Positions 1-10,826 of a stretch of 64,000 bases of DNA are shown piece after piece; the first letter of the stretch is position 1, and each line of letters begins with the position of its first letter. The notes beneath the pieces were generated by a model that was not told where the DNA came from, ran no database searches, and was given only the letters and a program-made list of their open reading frames with translations. Source of the DNA: Buchnera aphidicola (Aphis craccivora) (lineage in GTDB: Bacteria > Pseudomonadota > Gammaproteobacteria > Enterobacterales > Enterobacteriaceae); NCBI RefSeq assembly GCF_005082145.1, contig NZ_CP034897.1:310001-374000 (forward strand), in the 5' to 3' direction. Both the position numbers and the translations under genes were made by a program.

Positions 1-855
1 CATTTTGATTATAGACTAGCTATAAAATCTATAGAATATGGTGCTGATTGTTTAAGAATTAATCCTGGAAATATTGGAAAAAAAAGAAAAATTAATGAAA
101 TAGTTAGCTGCGCTAAGCACAATAATATTCCAATTAGAATAGGTATAAATTCTGGTTCATTAGAAAATGATATACTTAAAAAGTATAAATCTCCGATTCC
201 AGAAGCTTTAGTAGAATCTGCTATAAGAAATGTAGAATATTTGGATAGTTTAAATTTTAATCAATTTAAAGTTAGTGTAAAGGCATCTGATGTTTTTTCT
301 GCAGTTAAAGCTAATAAAATATTAGCAAAAAAAATTACACAACCAATACATATTGGAATAACAGAATCAGGAAGTTTGCGTAATGGAACAGTTAAATCAT
401 CTATTGGGATTGCTTCGTTGCTTTCAGATGGCATTGGTGATACTTTAAGAATTTCTTTAGCTGCTGATCCCACTGAAGAAGTAAAGGTAGGTTATGATAT
501 TTTAAAAGTCTTAGGAATTAGATTCCGAGGAATTAATTTTATTGCATGTCCTACTTGTTCTCGTCAAGAATTTAATGTTATTAAAGTAGTGGAAGAATTA
601 GAAAAAAAATTAGAAGATATCGAAACTTCTATGAATGTTTCTATTATTGGATGTGTTGTAAATGGAATAGGAGAAGCTCAAATGGCTCATTTAGGTGTTA
701 CTGGAGGATATAAAACAAGCGGATTATATCAAGATGGCATACGTCAGAAAAATAAACTAAACAATAAAAATATAATTGAAGAATTAGAAATGCATATTCG
801 AAAAAAATCAGATGAATTAAAAAAAATTCGGACTGTAAATGAAAATGATATTTAA
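1..855 (+). CDS. ispG: 4-hydroxy-3-methylbut-2-enyl-diphosphate synthase (flavodoxin-dependent), 5'-truncated by window edge
   Basis: Converts methylerythritol cyclodiphosphate to HMBPP, the penultimate step of the MEP isoprenoid pathway, in the cytosol. The frame is open from base 1, so about 88 N-terminal residues lie outside the window (284 visible; the E. coli enzyme has 372). The iron-sulfur ligands are seen as CPTC (cysteine codons at 547 and 556) and a third cysteine 32 residues later in GCVVNGIGE, followed seven residues on by the conserved glutamate; this matches E. coli C270/C273/C305/E312. The reductant is flavodoxin, whose gene lies at 16012-16521. hisS follows 41 bases downstream, the ancestral enteric order, so the two are probably co-transcribed. 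Confidence 0.96.
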   Translation, partial: HFDYRLAIKSIEYGADCLRINPGNIGKKRKINEIVSCAKHNNIPIRIGINSGSLENDILKKYKSPIPEALVESAIRNVEYLDSLNFNQFKVSVKASDVFSAVKANKILAKKITQPIHIGITESGSLRNGTVKSSIGIASLLSDGIGDTLRISLAADPTEEVKVGYDILKVLGIRFRGINFIACPTCSRQEFNVIKVVEELEKKLEDIETSMNVSIIGCVVNGIGEAQMAHLGVTGGYKTSGLYQDGIRQKNKLNNKNIIEELEMHIRKKSDELKKIRTVNENDI

Positions 856-896
856 TTATTAATGATTTATTAACATATTCATAACAAGAGATTATA

Positions 897-2174
897 GTGA
901 ATAAAAAAATTAATTCAATTAGAGGAATGCATGATTATTTTTCTGAAGATTTAGATATTTGGCATAAATTAGAAAAAGTTTTTAAACAGGTCTTAAATAG
1001 TTATTCTTATGAAGAAATCAGGCTTCCTATATTAGAAAGAACAGAGATTTTTCAGAGAGCTATTGGTGATGTTACAGATATTATAGAAAAAGAAATGTAT
1101 TCATTTCATGATAAAAAAGGAAATAATTTAACTTTACGACCTGAAGGAACTGTAGGTTGTGTCCGAGCCATTATACAAAATAATTTATTATGTAAAAAAA
1201 AATTAAAATTTTGGTATTTAGGGCCTATGTTTAGATACGAACGTCCTCAAAAAGGACGATATCGTCAATTTTATCAATTAGGTGCAGAAGTTTTTGGATT
1301 AAATACAACAGACATTGATTTAGAAATAATTTTATTAACAAATCGTTTATGGAAAATTCTTGGTATTAATTTTCATTTGATTTTAGAAGTAAACTCAATT
1401 GGCTCTCAATTAGATCGTATCAAATATCAAAAAGAATTGGTTTTATTTCTTGAAAAGAATAAATCTTTTTTAGATGAAGAATCGAAACAACGTTTATATT
1501 CTAATCCATTTCGAATTTTAGATTCTAAAAATTTAAATATACAACATATATTAAATAAAGCTCCATTATTAAGCAATTATATTAACAAAAAATCGTTAAA
1601 TCAATTTAATAATTTATGTCATATGATTAATTTATATGGCATTAAATACAAATACAATCCTAATTTAATACGCGGTTTAGATTATTATAATGACACTGTA
1701 TTTGAGTGGAAAACTGACAGATTAGGATCACAAAATACTATTTGTGCTGGAGGTAGATATAATTCTTTAGTTGAAGAATTAGGCGGAATAAAAACCTCAG
1801 CAATTGGATTTGCTATAGGAATTGAACGTTTAATTTTATTAATAAAATCATTAAATATCTTTTCTATAAAAATAGCAAGAATTAATATTTATATTATTTT
1901 TATAGGAGAAGAAAACAAAATTCATGCTATCAATTTATCAGAAGAAATAAGAGATAGGTATCCTGAATTAAAAACATTTGTAAGTTTTTCAAATTTAAGT
2001 CTTTCAAAAAAAATTAAACATGCTGTTGAATCATTATCTCGTATTGCTATTTTAATAGGTGCAAATGAAATCAAAAAAAAATGCTATTTAATAAAAGAAT
2101 TAGAAACAAAAAAAGAATTTTATTTATTTAAAAGTGAATTAATGCTAAAAATTAATAATATTTTTAGAAGATAA
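897..2174 (+). CDS. hisS: histidyl-tRNA synthetase
   Basis: Class II aminoacyl-tRNA synthetase that charges tRNA-His. The product is 425 aa (E. coli 424). Motif 2 is seen as [14 protein letters not shown], the histidine-specific motif as [13 protein letters not shown], and motif 3 as [11 protein letters not shown]; a basic anticodon-binding domain follows from about residue 330. The start is GTG, and only this codon gives the conserved N-terminus with IRGMHDY; a weak AAGAG lies upstream. It follows ispG as in E. coli, while the next gene, glyA, is not an ancestral neighbour. Confidence 0.97.
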   Translation: MNKKINSIRGMHDYFSEDLDIWHKLEKVFKQVLNSYSYEEIRLPILERTEIFQRAIGDVTDIIEKEMYSFHDKKGNNLTLRPEGTVGCVRAIIQNNLLCKKKLKFWYLGPMFRYERPQKGRYRQFYQLGAEVFGLNTTDIDLEIILLTNRLWKILGINFHLILEVNSIGSQLDRIKYQKELVLFLEKNKSFLDEESKQRLYSNPFRILDSKNLNIQHILNKAPLLSNYINKKSLNQFNNLCHMINLYGIKYKYNPNLIRGLDYYNDTVFEWKTDRLGSQNTICAGGRYNSLVEELGGIKTSAIGFAIGIERLILLIKSLNIFSIKIARINIYIIFIGEENKIHAINLSEEIRDRYPELKTFVSFSNLSLSKKIKHAVESLSRIAILIGANEIKKKCYLIKELETKKEFYLFKSELMLKINNIFRR

Positions 2175-2236
2175 CTTTTTTAAAGATAATAATTAATTAT
2201 TTTTAAAATTTATTTAATTTTTATTTTAGGAAAAAA

Positions 2237-3490
2237 ATGTTTAATAAACAGATAGAATTTGAAAAATATGACCCAGAACTATGGATATCAATGTGTAAAG
2301 AAAAAGAAAGACAAGAGAATCATATAGAGTTAATTGCATCGGAAAATTATGCTAGCACTTACGTAATGCATGCTCAGGGTTCTCAATTAACTAATAAATA
2401 TGCAGAAGGCTACCCAGGAAAACGATATTATGGTGGCTGTGAACATGTAGATGTTATAGAACAATTAGCTATTGATCGTGCAAAAAAATTATTTAATGCT
2501 GATTATGCGAACGTTCAGCCTCATTCAGGATCTCAAGCTAATTTTGCAGTTTATACTGCTCTTTTAAAACCTGGGGATATAATTTTAGGGCTTAAATTAT
2601 CTCATGGAGGGCATCTAACACATGGCGCATCTGTGAATTTTTCAGGTAAATTATATAAAGTAGTTACGTACGGAGTAGATCAATACGGAAATATTAATTA
2701 TAAAGAAATACATCAACTAGCAAAAAAATATCGACCTAAAATGATAATTGGCGGATTTTCTGCGTATTCTGGTATTTGTGACTGGTGTAAAATGCGTGAT
2801 ATTGCTGATGAAGTAAATGCGTATTTGATTGTTGATATATCCCATGTTGCCGGATTAGTTGCTACACAACTTTATCCAAATCCAATAGAACACGCGCATG
2901 TGGTAACTAGTACTACACATAAAACATTAGCAGGACCTCGAGGAGGTCTTATTCTTGCTAAAAACGGAGATAATACGTTTTATAATAAATTAGATTTATC
3001 TGTTTTTCCAGGCGGACAAGGCGGCCCACTTATGCATGTAATCGCAGGGAAAGCAATTGCTTTTAAAGAAGCTTTAGAACCGGATTTTAAAGAATATCAA
3101 AAACAAATATTAAAAAATGCTAAAACTATGGTTCAAATATTTATAAAAGAAAAATTTGAAATTATTTCAGGAAATACTTTTAATCATTTATTTTTAATAA
3201 ATCTAACAAATAAAAAAATTACAGGTAAAGATGCTGATATTGCTTTAGGAAAAGCTAATATTACTGTAAATAAAAATACTATTCCTGATGATATTAGAAG
3301 TCCTTTTATTACTTCAGGAATACGTATTGGAACGCCTGCAGTTACAAGGAGAGGTTTTAAAGAATTAGAAGTTTCCCAAGTTGCATTTTGGATTATAAGT
3401 ATTTTAAATGATATTCAAAATACAAAAAATATTTTAAATATAAAAAATAAAGTTTTAAAACTATGCTCTAAATATCCTGTATATATTTAA
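2237..3490 (+). CDS. glyA: serine hydroxymethyltransferase
   Basis: PLP enzyme interconverting serine plus tetrahydrofolate with glycine plus methylene-tetrahydrofolate; it feeds one-carbon metabolism. The length of 417 aa equals the E. coli enzyme. The PLP lysine is in [13 protein letters not shown] at about residue 229, and [13 protein letters not shown] and QPHSGSQAN are family hallmarks. The ATG has an AGGA ribosome site 6 bases upstream. It follows hisS on the same strand after 62 bases and ends convergently with bioD. serC at 31238-32326 supplies serine for this enzyme. Confidence 0.97.
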   Translation: MFNKQIEFEKYDPELWISMCKEKERQENHIELIASENYASTYVMHAQGSQLTNKYAEGYPGKRYYGGCEHVDVIEQLAIDRAKKLFNADYANVQPHSGSQANFAVYTALLKPGDIILGLKLSHGGHLTHGASVNFSGKLYKVVTYGVDQYGNINYKEIHQLAKKYRPKMIIGGFSAYSGICDWCKMRDIADEVNAYLIVDISHVAGLVATQLYPNPIEHAHVVTSTTHKTLAGPRGGLILAKNGDNTFYNKLDLSVFPGGQGGPLMHVIAGKAIAFKEALEPDFKEYQKQILKNAKTMVQIFIKEKFEIISGNTFNHLFLINLTNKKITGKDADIALGKANITVNKNTIPDDIRSPFITSGIRIGTPAVTRRGFKELEVSQVAFWIISILNDIQNTKNILNIKNKVLKLCSKYPVYI

Positions 3491-3547
3491 ATTTTATAAA
3501 TTTATCCATCTTTGTTAAAAATAATATTAATTTTGCTAAAAATATTT

Positions 3548-4252
3548 TTATTTAGGTAATTTAATTTTAATTTCATTAATGTTTATTTTATTTATATTTT
3601 TTAAATAAGGAACTATTCCTAATAACGGCGATTTAATATAATTTAACAAAGTTTGGATATAACACGAAGTGTATTTATCATTTGGATAAATATTGTTAGC
3701 AATCCACCCTGAACATATCAAATTATCTGAAAGAATAGACTTTTCAGTCAAAATAGCATGGTTAATACATCCTAATTTTATTCCTACAATTAAAATAACT
3801 TTTAACTTCTCTTCTTTTACCCAATCTGAAAAAGTGTATTTATTTGATATAGGTGTATGCCATCCACCTGCACCTTCAATCAAGATCCAATTAGATTTTA
3901 TAGCAATTTTTTTTAAACCTAAAGATAAATGCTTCTTATCTATTTTTATTTTACTCATGAGACTTAATATATTAGGTGGAGCGTTTTCAATAAATGAAAT
4001 TGGATTAACTTCTTTATAAGTTAATGAAATAGAACTATTTTTTTTTAAAATATAAGCATCTTCGTTAATAAATTGATATTTATTTTGCATAATGTTAGAA
4101 ACTACGTTTTTATGTTTTATCGCTCCAGAAGATATTGGTTTATAACCTGCCGTTTTATAACCATAATTTCTGGCTTTTTTTAATAAAATACTACTTACAG
4201 TAGTTTTTCCTATATTTGTATCAGTACCAGTAATAAAAAATTTTTTTATCAT
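3548..4252 (-). CDS. bioD: dethiobiotin synthetase
   Basis: ATP-dependent carboxylation and ring closure of diaminopelargonate to dethiobiotin, the third of four late biotin steps. The product is 234 aa (E. coli 225). Visible features are the P-loop GTDTNIGKTT near residue 9, AGYKPISSG, and the EGAGGWHTP motif, followed by LGCINHA. It lies on the same strand as bioB but 188 bases away; in E. coli bioF and bioC sit between them (bioBFCD) and both are missing here. Transcription from the bioB side is likely, although a separate promoter in the gap is possible. Confidence 0.95.
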   Translation of the reverse strand: MIKKFFITGTDTNIGKTTVSSILLKKARNYGYKTAGYKPISSGAIKHKNVVSNIMQNKYQFINEDAYILKKNSSISLTYKEVNPISFIENAPPNILSLMSKIKIDKKHLSLGLKKIAIKSNWILIEGAGGWHTPISNKYTFSDWVKEEKLKVILIVGIKLGCINHAILTEKSILSDNLICSGWIANNIYPNDKYTSCYIQTLLNYIKSPLLGIVPYLKNINKININEIKIKLPK

Positions 4253-4440
4253 AATGATTTTTTTATATTGATTAAGAAATAATATGTTTATTTTAAAATA
4301 ATTAATTTTATAAATTTTAAAAAAGGTAACTCAAACCAGTTTATTCTATGTATATGATAATTAGATCAATACAAGAATATAATGGTTGGTTACTTAATAA
4401 ACAGTTATTTTATTTAAAATATTAAAAAACTTTTTTATAT
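4253..4440. other. non-coding gap at the former bioF-bioC position
   Basis: This 188-base spacer between bioB and bioD occupies the place of bioF and bioC in the enteric bioBFCD operon. I see no open frame of useful length on either strand. The middle (about 4325-4400) is noticeably less A/T-pure than other spacers here and may be an eroded remnant, but its translations cannot be matched to BioF or BioC by eye. Remnant status is inference. Confidence 0.4.
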
Positions 4441-5463
4441 TTAAATTGCAGCATTATAATATTTTTCTTTGCTTAACTTTGAATTAGTTAAGTTAAAATT
4501 ATTTTCTTTTATGGAATCGTGTTTTTTATACTCAGGAAATAAATTTAATTTTTTAAAAAGTTTTAAATCACTTTCTTCCTTTGGATTATTGGAAGTTAAT
4601 AGCTTGCATCCATAGAAAATAGAATTTGCTCCGGCCATAAAACACATAGCTTGTGTTTGTTCATTCATTTCTTTTCGACCAGCTGATAATCGAATATAAG
4701 ATTTTGGTAGCATTATACGAGTGGCTGCTATTACTCTAATAAAATCAAATGGTTCTACATCTAAGTTATTTTCCATCGGAGTTCCTGGTATTTTTACTAA
4801 CATATTTATTGGAACACTTTCAGGTTGTATAGGAAGATTAGATAATTGCATTAGTAATTCCATTCTATCTTGTTTTTGTTCTCCAAGACCAATAATTCCT
4901 CCAGAACAAACTTTCATTCCAGCATCACGAACTACTTTTAAAGTTTTTAAACGTTCTTCATATGTTCTTGTAGTGATAATTTTTTTATAAAAATTAGCAG
5001 ATGTATCTAAATTATGATTATAATAATCTAAGCCTGCTTTTGATAATTTTTCTGCTTGAATATTATTAATGGTTCCTAAAGTCATGCAAGTTTCCATGCC
5101 CATTTTTTTGACTTCTTTAATAATTTCCTCTAAATATGGAATATCTTTTTCATTAGGATTTTTCCATGCTGCACCCATACAAAAACGAGTAGAACCTGAA
5201 GCTTTAGCGTGTTTTGCAGACTGTAAAATTTGTTTTAATTTTAACAATGGTTCTTTTTTTAATCCTGTTTTGTATCTAGCACTTTGTGGGCAATATTTAC
5301 AATCTTCAGGGCATGCACCAGTTTTAATAGATAATAATGTACTAATTTGTATTTCATTTGGATTGAAATTTTCACGGTGTTTTTTTTGAGCTTCAAAAAT
5401 GAGATCAAAAAAAGGTTTTTTAAATAATAGTCGTGTATCTTTTAGAGTCCATTTTTGTTTCAT
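4441..5463 (-). CDS. bioB: biotin synthase
   Basis: Radical-SAM enzyme inserting sulfur into dethiobiotin, the last biotin step. The product is 340 aa (E. coli 346). The SAM-cluster cysteines are seen in CPEDCKYC at residues 51, 55 and 58, followed by YNHNLDTS and GLGEQ. Flavodoxin (16012-16521) is the usual electron donor for this family. It is divergent from bioA across a 78-base spacer, the same arrangement as in E. coli. I could not find the long inverted BirA operator in that spacer, so repression by BirA is doubtful. Confidence 0.97.
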   Translation of the reverse strand: MKQKWTLKDTRLLFKKPFFDLIFEAQKKHRENFNPNEIQISTLLSIKTGACPEDCKYCPQSARYKTGLKKEPLLKLKQILQSAKHAKASGSTRFCMGAAWKNPNEKDIPYLEEIIKEVKKMGMETCMTLGTINNIQAEKLSKAGLDYYNHNLDTSANFYKKIITTRTYEERLKTLKVVRDAGMKVCSGGIIGLGEQKQDRMELLMQLSNLPIQPESVPINMLVKIPGTPMENNLDVEPFDFIRVIAATRIMLPKSYIRLSAGRKEMNEQTQAMCFMAGANSIFYGCKLLTSNNPKEESDLKLFKKLNLFPEYKKHDSIKENNFNLTNSKLSKEKYYNAAI

Positions 5464-5541
5464 ATAATCTCCAAAAAAATATGATTTTATTTAATTAAAT
5501 GCTTATAATAAGATATTTAATATTTTTATATATAAATTTTA

Positions 5542-6828
5542 ATGAATAAATCTGATATATTATTTGATTATAAACACATTTGGCATCCATATTCTTCTAT
5601 GATAAACCCACTTCCTTGTTATTCTGTTATATCAGCTAAAGGAGTATATTTAAAATTAAAAAACGGAAAAAATATAATAGATGGAATGTCTTCATGGTGG
5701 TCTACTATACACGGATATAATCATCCTATACTAAATAAATCTTTAAGAAAACAAATTAAAAAAATATCTCATGTGATGTTTGGAGGAATAACACATCCTT
5801 CAGCAATTTTATTGTGTAGAAAATTAATTAAATTAACTCCAGAAAAATTAGATTGTATTTTTCTTTCAGATTCTGGATCAATATCGATTGAAGTAGCAAT
5901 AAAAATGTTAATACAATATTGGGAATCTTTAGGACAAAATAGAACAAAAATATTAACTATTAGAAACTCTTATCATGGTGATACTTTTGGGGCTATGTCT
6001 GTTTCTGATCCTGATAATTCTATACATAAAATATATAACCAGTTTTTACCAAAAAATTTATTTGCGAATGCTCCTTGTTCTAATTTTCATGAGGAATGGA
6101 ATTCTAATGATATTATATCATTTCAAAAAATAATAGAAAAAAATAAATTAAATATAGCCGGTGTAATATTAGAACCGATAGTACAAGGTATAGGAGGTAT
6201 GAAGTTTTATCATCCTATGTTTTTAAAAAAAGTTGAAGAATTATGCAAATATTACTCAATTCCATTAGTTTTTGATGAAATTGCTACAGGATTTGGAAGA
6301 ACTGGAAAATTTTTTGCTTTTCAACATGCTAATGTTGTTCCTGACATATTATGTCTAGGTAAATCTATGACTGGGGGTACAATAACATTGGCTGCAACTT
6401 TAACTTCACGAAATATTGCTAATACCATTAGTAACAGTAATATTCGTTGTTTTATGCATGGTCCAACATATATGGGAAATCCATTAGCATGTTCTGTAGC
6501 TTATGCTAATATAAAAATATTAGAAAAAAATGAATGGAAAACACAAGTTTTTAACATTGAAAAAGAGCTGTGTAAAAGTTTATTGCCTTTAATAAACCAT
6601 CCAAGAGTGCTTGATGTTCGAATTTTAGGTGCTATAGGCGTAGTTGAATGTAAACAACAGGTTAATTTAGAATTAATACAAAAATTTTTTGTAAATAATG
6701 GTGTTTGGATAAGGCCTTTTAAAAAATTAATTTATATTGTACCACCTTATGTTATAAGTATAAATAATTTAAAAAAACTTGTTAACGTTATTGCAAAATC
6801 TTTAAATGAAAATACTTTATTTATTTAA
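5542..6828 (+). CDS. bioA: adenosylmethionine-8-amino-7-oxononanoate aminotransferase
   Basis: PLP aminotransferase that uses SAM to convert KAPA (7-keto-8-aminopelargonate) to diaminopelargonate, the second late biotin step. The product is 428 aa (E. coli 429). The PLP lysine is K274 in CLGKSMTGG, the position of the E. coli lysine; SSWWSTIHGYNHP and FDEIATGFGRTG are family motifs. It is divergent from bioB and converges on pgl with only six bases between stop codons. As no KAPA-forming gene (bioF) is next to it, its substrate must come from elsewhere in the genome or from outside the cell. Confidence 0.96.
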   Translation: MNKSDILFDYKHIWHPYSSMINPLPCYSVISAKGVYLKLKNGKNIIDGMSSWWSTIHGYNHPILNKSLRKQIKKISHVMFGGITHPSAILLCRKLIKLTPEKLDCIFLSDSGSISIEVAIKMLIQYWESLGQNRTKILTIRNSYHGDTFGAMSVSDPDNSIHKIYNQFLPKNLFANAPCSNFHEEWNSNDIISFQKIIEKNKLNIAGVILEPIVQGIGGMKFYHPMFLKKVEELCKYYSIPLVFDEIATGFGRTGKFFAFQHANVVPDILCLGKSMTGGTITLAATLTSRNIANTISNSNIRCFMHGPTYMGNPLACSVAYANIKILEKNEWKTQVFNIEKELCKSLLPLINHPRVLDVRILGAIGVVECKQQVNLELIQKFFVNNGVWIRPFKKLIYIVPPYVISINNLKKLVNVIAKSLNENTLFI

Positions 6829-6834
6829 AAACTT

Positions 6835-7839
6835 TTAAATTGTACAAGCAAGCGTCCATAGTGGCTCTTCCCCTGTAGAATATGTATTTAATTTTTTTAA
6901 ATATCCTGTTTTTTCGTGAATACTATATACAGTAAATTTATTAGATTTTTGACCTGCAACTATTACATATTTATTATTAATATCAATACAAAATGTTCTA
7001 GGTTGTATTTCTGTAGGATATATTTTTATAAAAGAAAGTTTACCATTATTTTTATTAATATAAAAAAGTGAAATACTATTTAATATTCTATCAGAAGCAT
7101 ATAAAAAATTACCGCACGATGTTATATGAATATCAGCAGACCAATATTTATTAGAAGCAATATAATTTTCTACTATTGAAATGTTTTGTATATTTTTTAC
7201 TTTTTGTATATTTTTTTGTATATATATTTCCCAGACATCTATAGTACCATTTAATTCATTTATAGTATAAACAAAATCCTCATTAGGATGAAACCTGATA
7301 TGACGGGGACCTGCACTAAATTTAGTTTGAATAAGTTTTTGTTCTGTATTTTTTAATATACCATGTTTTGTTAAGTGGTATAAATAGATACAATCTTCTT
7401 TTAATGAAGTTACAAATAATATATTATATTTAGCATTAAATAATGCTGCATGACAACCGTTAATATTATAAATAATTTGAATTGGTTCTTTAGGAATACC
7501 ATTTTCATTTAATGGTATAACACTTATTGAATTATCATGGTATGAACTACAAAATAAAAATTTTTTATCTGAACTAAAAGAAATATAATTAGGGCTTCCT
7601 GGAATACGACTTTCACCTTTTTTTTCTAAATGACCATTTTCTTTTATACTATAAACAAATATACGATTATCAGGTCGAACACCTGCATATAGTAAGCTTT
7701 TATTTTTTATATAATTTATTGGTTGTACTTGACTATGAGTAATAACTTTGTGAATTAATTTCATATTTCCATCTTGATATAAATTCCACGCTTCTATATT
7801 TTGACCTGTTGAGTTGGCAATATAAATAATTTGTTTCAT
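6835..7839 (-). CDS. pgl: 6-phosphogluconolactonase
   Basis: Hydrolyses 6-phosphogluconolactone, the product of Zwf (42052-43533), in the oxidative pentose phosphate pathway. It is a seven-bladed beta-propeller of 334 aa (E. coli 331). MKQIIYIANS at the start matches the E. coli N-terminus, and RPDNRIFVY, GPRHIRFHPN and SADIHIT are family motifs. I chose the internal ATG at 7839 over one 27 bases upstream because AAGGA lies just before it and it restores the family length. Its closeness to bioA is a collapsed version of the enteric pgl-bioA neighbourhood. Confidence 0.94.
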   Translation of the reverse strand: MKQIIYIANSTGQNIEAWNLYQDGNMKLIHKVITHSQVQPINYIKNKSLLYAGVRPDNRIFVYSIKENGHLEKKGESRIPGSPNYISFSSDKKFLFCSSYHDNSISVIPLNENGIPKEPIQIIYNINGCHAALFNAKYNILFVTSLKEDCIYLYHLTKHGILKNTEQKLIQTKFSAGPRHIRFHPNEDFVYTINELNGTIDVWEIYIQKNIQKVKNIQNISIVENYIASNKYWSADIHITSCGNFLYASDRILNSISLFYINKNNGKLSFIKIYPTEIQPRTFCIDINNKYVIVAGQKSNKFTVYSIHEKTGYLKKLNTYSTGEEPLWTLACTI

Positions 7840-7889
7840 ATTGTTCCTTTTATTAAATATTAACATATTTAGTATAAATATAACATTTT

Positions 7890-10316
7890 TTATAATTCAT
7901 GTTTTTTATTTGATATTTTTTTTAAATTTTTTAACAAATTAAAAATCCAATTTAAACGTAAAAAATCATCTTTAAAATTATGAATAAATTTTAGTTTTGT
8001 AGAGTCAATCATTTTCCAAAGATGAGGTTCTTTATTAAATCTAGAAAGTAAGTATTCCATATTAATTGAATTAATTTTATTAAACTTTATAATTCCTATA
8101 TTTTTACTAGATTTAATATAAGAAATTCCAATTTTTTTTGTTAATAATTTAATTTTAGCAATTAAAATTAAATTTTCAGCAAATGTTGGCAATTTTCCAA
8201 ATTGATTTAAAAGTTCAAAATATATTTTTTCAATTTCTTTTTCATTGTTAGCGTTTTCGATTCTTTCATAAAAAAATAATCGTTGACTTACATCATGAAT
8301 ATAATTTTTTGGTAATAACGAAGGCACATGTAGTTCAATGTCTGATTTTTTTATTAAATCTTCTAATAATATCTTTTTTTCTCCATTCTTATAAAGTTTA
8401 ATGGTTCGATGTAATAGTTTTATGTATAAATTAATTCCTATACCATTTACATGACCACTTTGTTCTTTTCCAAGTAACTCACCTATTCCTCTAATTTCTA
8501 AATCTCTATTAGATAAATTAAATCCTCCTCCAAAATTGTTTGTTTCAGAAATTGCTTCTAGTCTTTTTCTTGCATTTATTGTAATTTTTTTTAAATTATT
8601 TACAAGTAATAAAGCATATCCTTGAGTACTAGATCGTCCAATTCTACCTCTTAGTTGATGTAATTGAGACAATCCAAAATAATCTGAATTTTCAATAATA
8701 ATAGTATTTGCTTTCGGTATATTAATTCCACTTTCTATAATAGTTGTACAAACTAATATATTGAAATGATTTTGATAAAATTCATTCATTATTGTTTTTA
8801 ATTCATTATGATTCATTTGACCATGACTAACTTTAATTTTTGCATCAGGAACTAAATTTAGCAATTTCATAGCTATATTATTAATACCTCGAACTTTATT
8901 ATATATATAATATACCTGTCCACCTCGAGAAATTTCTCGGAAAATTGCTTTTTTTATTAAAATAGGATTATATTCTTCTATAAAAGTTTTTATTTTTTTT
9001 CTTTCTTCTGGTGGATTTGATATAATAGATAAGCTTTTTATACCGTTCATTGCCATATTTAATGTACGAGGAATTGGTGTTGCTGTTAAAGTTAATATAT
9101 CAATGTGAGAATATATTTCTTTAATTATTTCTTTATGAGTCACGCCAAATCGATGCTCTTCATCAATAATTAATAAACCAAGATTATACCATGTAATATT
9201 TTCAAATAAAATTTTATGAGTACCTACTAATATATTAATATTACCAAGTTTAATATCTTTTAAAATTTTTTCTTTTTCTTTTGCATTACTAAATCTAGAT
9301 AATATGTCTATATTTACAGACCAATTATAAAATCGTTTTTTAAAACTATTAAAATGTTGTTCCGCTAATAATGTTGTAGGTACTAAAACAATAACTTGTT
9401 TTTTATTAGATATACATATAAAAGCAGCTCGCATTGCAACTTCTGTTTTTCCAAAACCTACATCACCACAGATTAATCTATCCATAGGAATAGATTTATA
9501 CATATCGTTTAGCACAGATTTTATAGCTTTTTTTTGATCTAAAGTAACTTTAAATGGAAATTCTTTGCAAAAAAGATTATATTCTTTTTCATTTTTTTTA
9601 AATGCAAAACCTTTTTTTGATAATCTATTTGCATAAATATTTAATAAAATTGCAGCATGATCGCATAAATTTTTACTAATTTTATTTTTTTCTTTATTCC
9701 ATTTATCATGTCCTAATTTATTTAAAACAACATTTTTTTCTATATTTCCAACATATGGTGAAATAAGGTGTAAATATGAAATAGGTACATATAACTTATT
9801 TTCTTCTGCGTATAAAATAACTAAATATTCAGATTCACAACTAGCAGTTTTTATTGTAGCCAATCCTTGGTATCTTCCAACACCGTGTTGGATATGTATG
9901 ATAAGATCATTGATTTTTAATTGATATAAAAATTGATTTTTGATTAGTGAGATATTTTTATTATTACTTATTTTAAATATTTCTTTTGTAGACAGAAACA
10001 ATAAATCTTTTTGGGTGTCTATAAAACTATTATATAAGTTACCTATAATGTAAAAAAAATTATCTTTATCATTAATTTCATAAATATTTTTTATATATTT
10101 AGGATAAATATTTTTTAAATTTAAACTTTTTAAAACTGTTATTAAACATTCTTTTTTTGTTATAAAAAAAATAGTTTTTCCCGAAAAATCATATAAAAAA
10201 GAAAAAATTTTATTATAATTTATTTTATTGTTATTTTTTTGAAAATAAATTGGTAGTTTCTGATATCTATCACTAACAGAATTTTTATTTTCTATATTTT
10301 TAAAAGATTTTTTCAT
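7890..10316 (-). CDS. mfd: transcription-repair coupling factor lacking the N-terminal UvrB-like module
   Basis: DNA translocase that pushes stalled RNA polymerase. The product is 808 aa against 1148 in E. coli, and the missing roughly 340 residues are the UvrB-homology/UvrA-recruiting domains. Present are a connecting domain (about 1-135), the CarD-like RNA-polymerase-interacting domain (QHGVGRYQGL near 143), Walker A GDVGFGKTE near 284, the DEEHRFGV box, the RecG-type helicase lobe with HQLRGRIGRS, and the C-terminal domain (ELHVPSLLP). The ATG at 10316 opens the frame, with no matching sequence upstream for the lost domains. It is divergent from lolC. Probably kept for removing stalled polymerase rather than excision repair. 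Confidence 0.96.
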   Translation of the reverse strand: MKKSFKNIENKNSVSDRYQKLPIYFQKNNNKINYNKIFSFLYDFSGKTIFFITKKECLITVLKSLNLKNIYPKYIKNIYEINDKDNFFYIIGNLYNSFIDTQKDLLFLSTKEIFKISNNKNISLIKNQFLYQLKINDLIIHIQHGVGRYQGLATIKTASCESEYLVILYAEENKLYVPISYLHLISPYVGNIEKNVVLNKLGHDKWNKEKNKISKNLCDHAAILLNIYANRLSKKGFAFKKNEKEYNLFCKEFPFKVTLDQKKAIKSVLNDMYKSIPMDRLICGDVGFGKTEVAMRAAFICISNKKQVIVLVPTTLLAEQHFNSFKKRFYNWSVNIDILSRFSNAKEKEKILKDIKLGNINILVGTHKILFENITWYNLGLLIIDEEHRFGVTHKEIIKEIYSHIDILTLTATPIPRTLNMAMNGIKSLSIISNPPEERKKIKTFIEEYNPILIKKAIFREISRGGQVYYIYNKVRGINNIAMKLLNLVPDAKIKVSHGQMNHNELKTIMNEFYQNHFNILVCTTIIESGINIPKANTIIIENSDYFGLSQLHQLRGRIGRSSTQGYALLLVNNLKKITINARKRLEAISETNNFGGGFNLSNRDLEIRGIGELLGKEQSGHVNGIGINLYIKLLHRTIKLYKNGEKKILLEDLIKKSDIELHVPSLLPKNYIHDVSQRLFFYERIENANNEKEIEKIYFELLNQFGKLPTFAENLILIAKIKLLTKKIGISYIKSSKNIGIIKFNKINSINMEYLLSRFNKEPHLWKMIDSTKLKFIHNFKDDFLRLNWIFNLLKNLKKISNKKHEL

Positions 10317-10826
10317 AATATAATATTTTTTTAAATAAAATGAAAGTTCTTTAATTTTAATTAAAATTTTAAAAATAGTTATAAAAATTAAATTTTTAAT
10401 TAAATATTATTAATAGTTAAAACGTTGTAGTTCTTTTCAAAATTTTTTTAATAAAATACAAGTAAATCTATATATTTTAAAAATATAATCAATACTATAA
10501 AATAATTTTATTTATGTTTTATTACATTAAGATTACATTAAGATATTTTTTAAAAAAATAAAATATGATTTATTTTTTATAAATTAAAATATTAATAATA
10601 AAAAACATATAAAACAAATAAATTATAAAACTTAAAAGAAACATTATAATTTATTTTTTATACATATATGTTTTAAATTGATTTTTTAATTAAAGTTATT
10701 ATTTAAATTTTTAAAATTAATATGTTAAATATAAAAATATTTTTTTAATTATGGTAAAATACCACTTCCTATTTAATTAATTTATTTTTTATTAACAAAA
10801 AATTTTAACTATAAAAGATATTCTTA
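10317..10826. other. 510-base AT-rich divergent spacer between mfd and lolC
   Basis: No reading frame on either strand resembles a gene, and I see no tRNA or stable hairpin. It should carry the divergent promoters for mfd and lolCDE, but in A/T-only sequence no -35/-10 pair stands out. It does not encode the missing Mfd N-terminus. In E. coli a small gene (ycfT) lies between mfd and lolC; nothing of it is legible. Confidence 0.5.

Noticed and set aside
5464-5541. BirA operator between bioB and bioA
   Set aside because: No long inverted TTGTNAACC-like repeat is seen in the 78 bases, only A/T-rich sequence.
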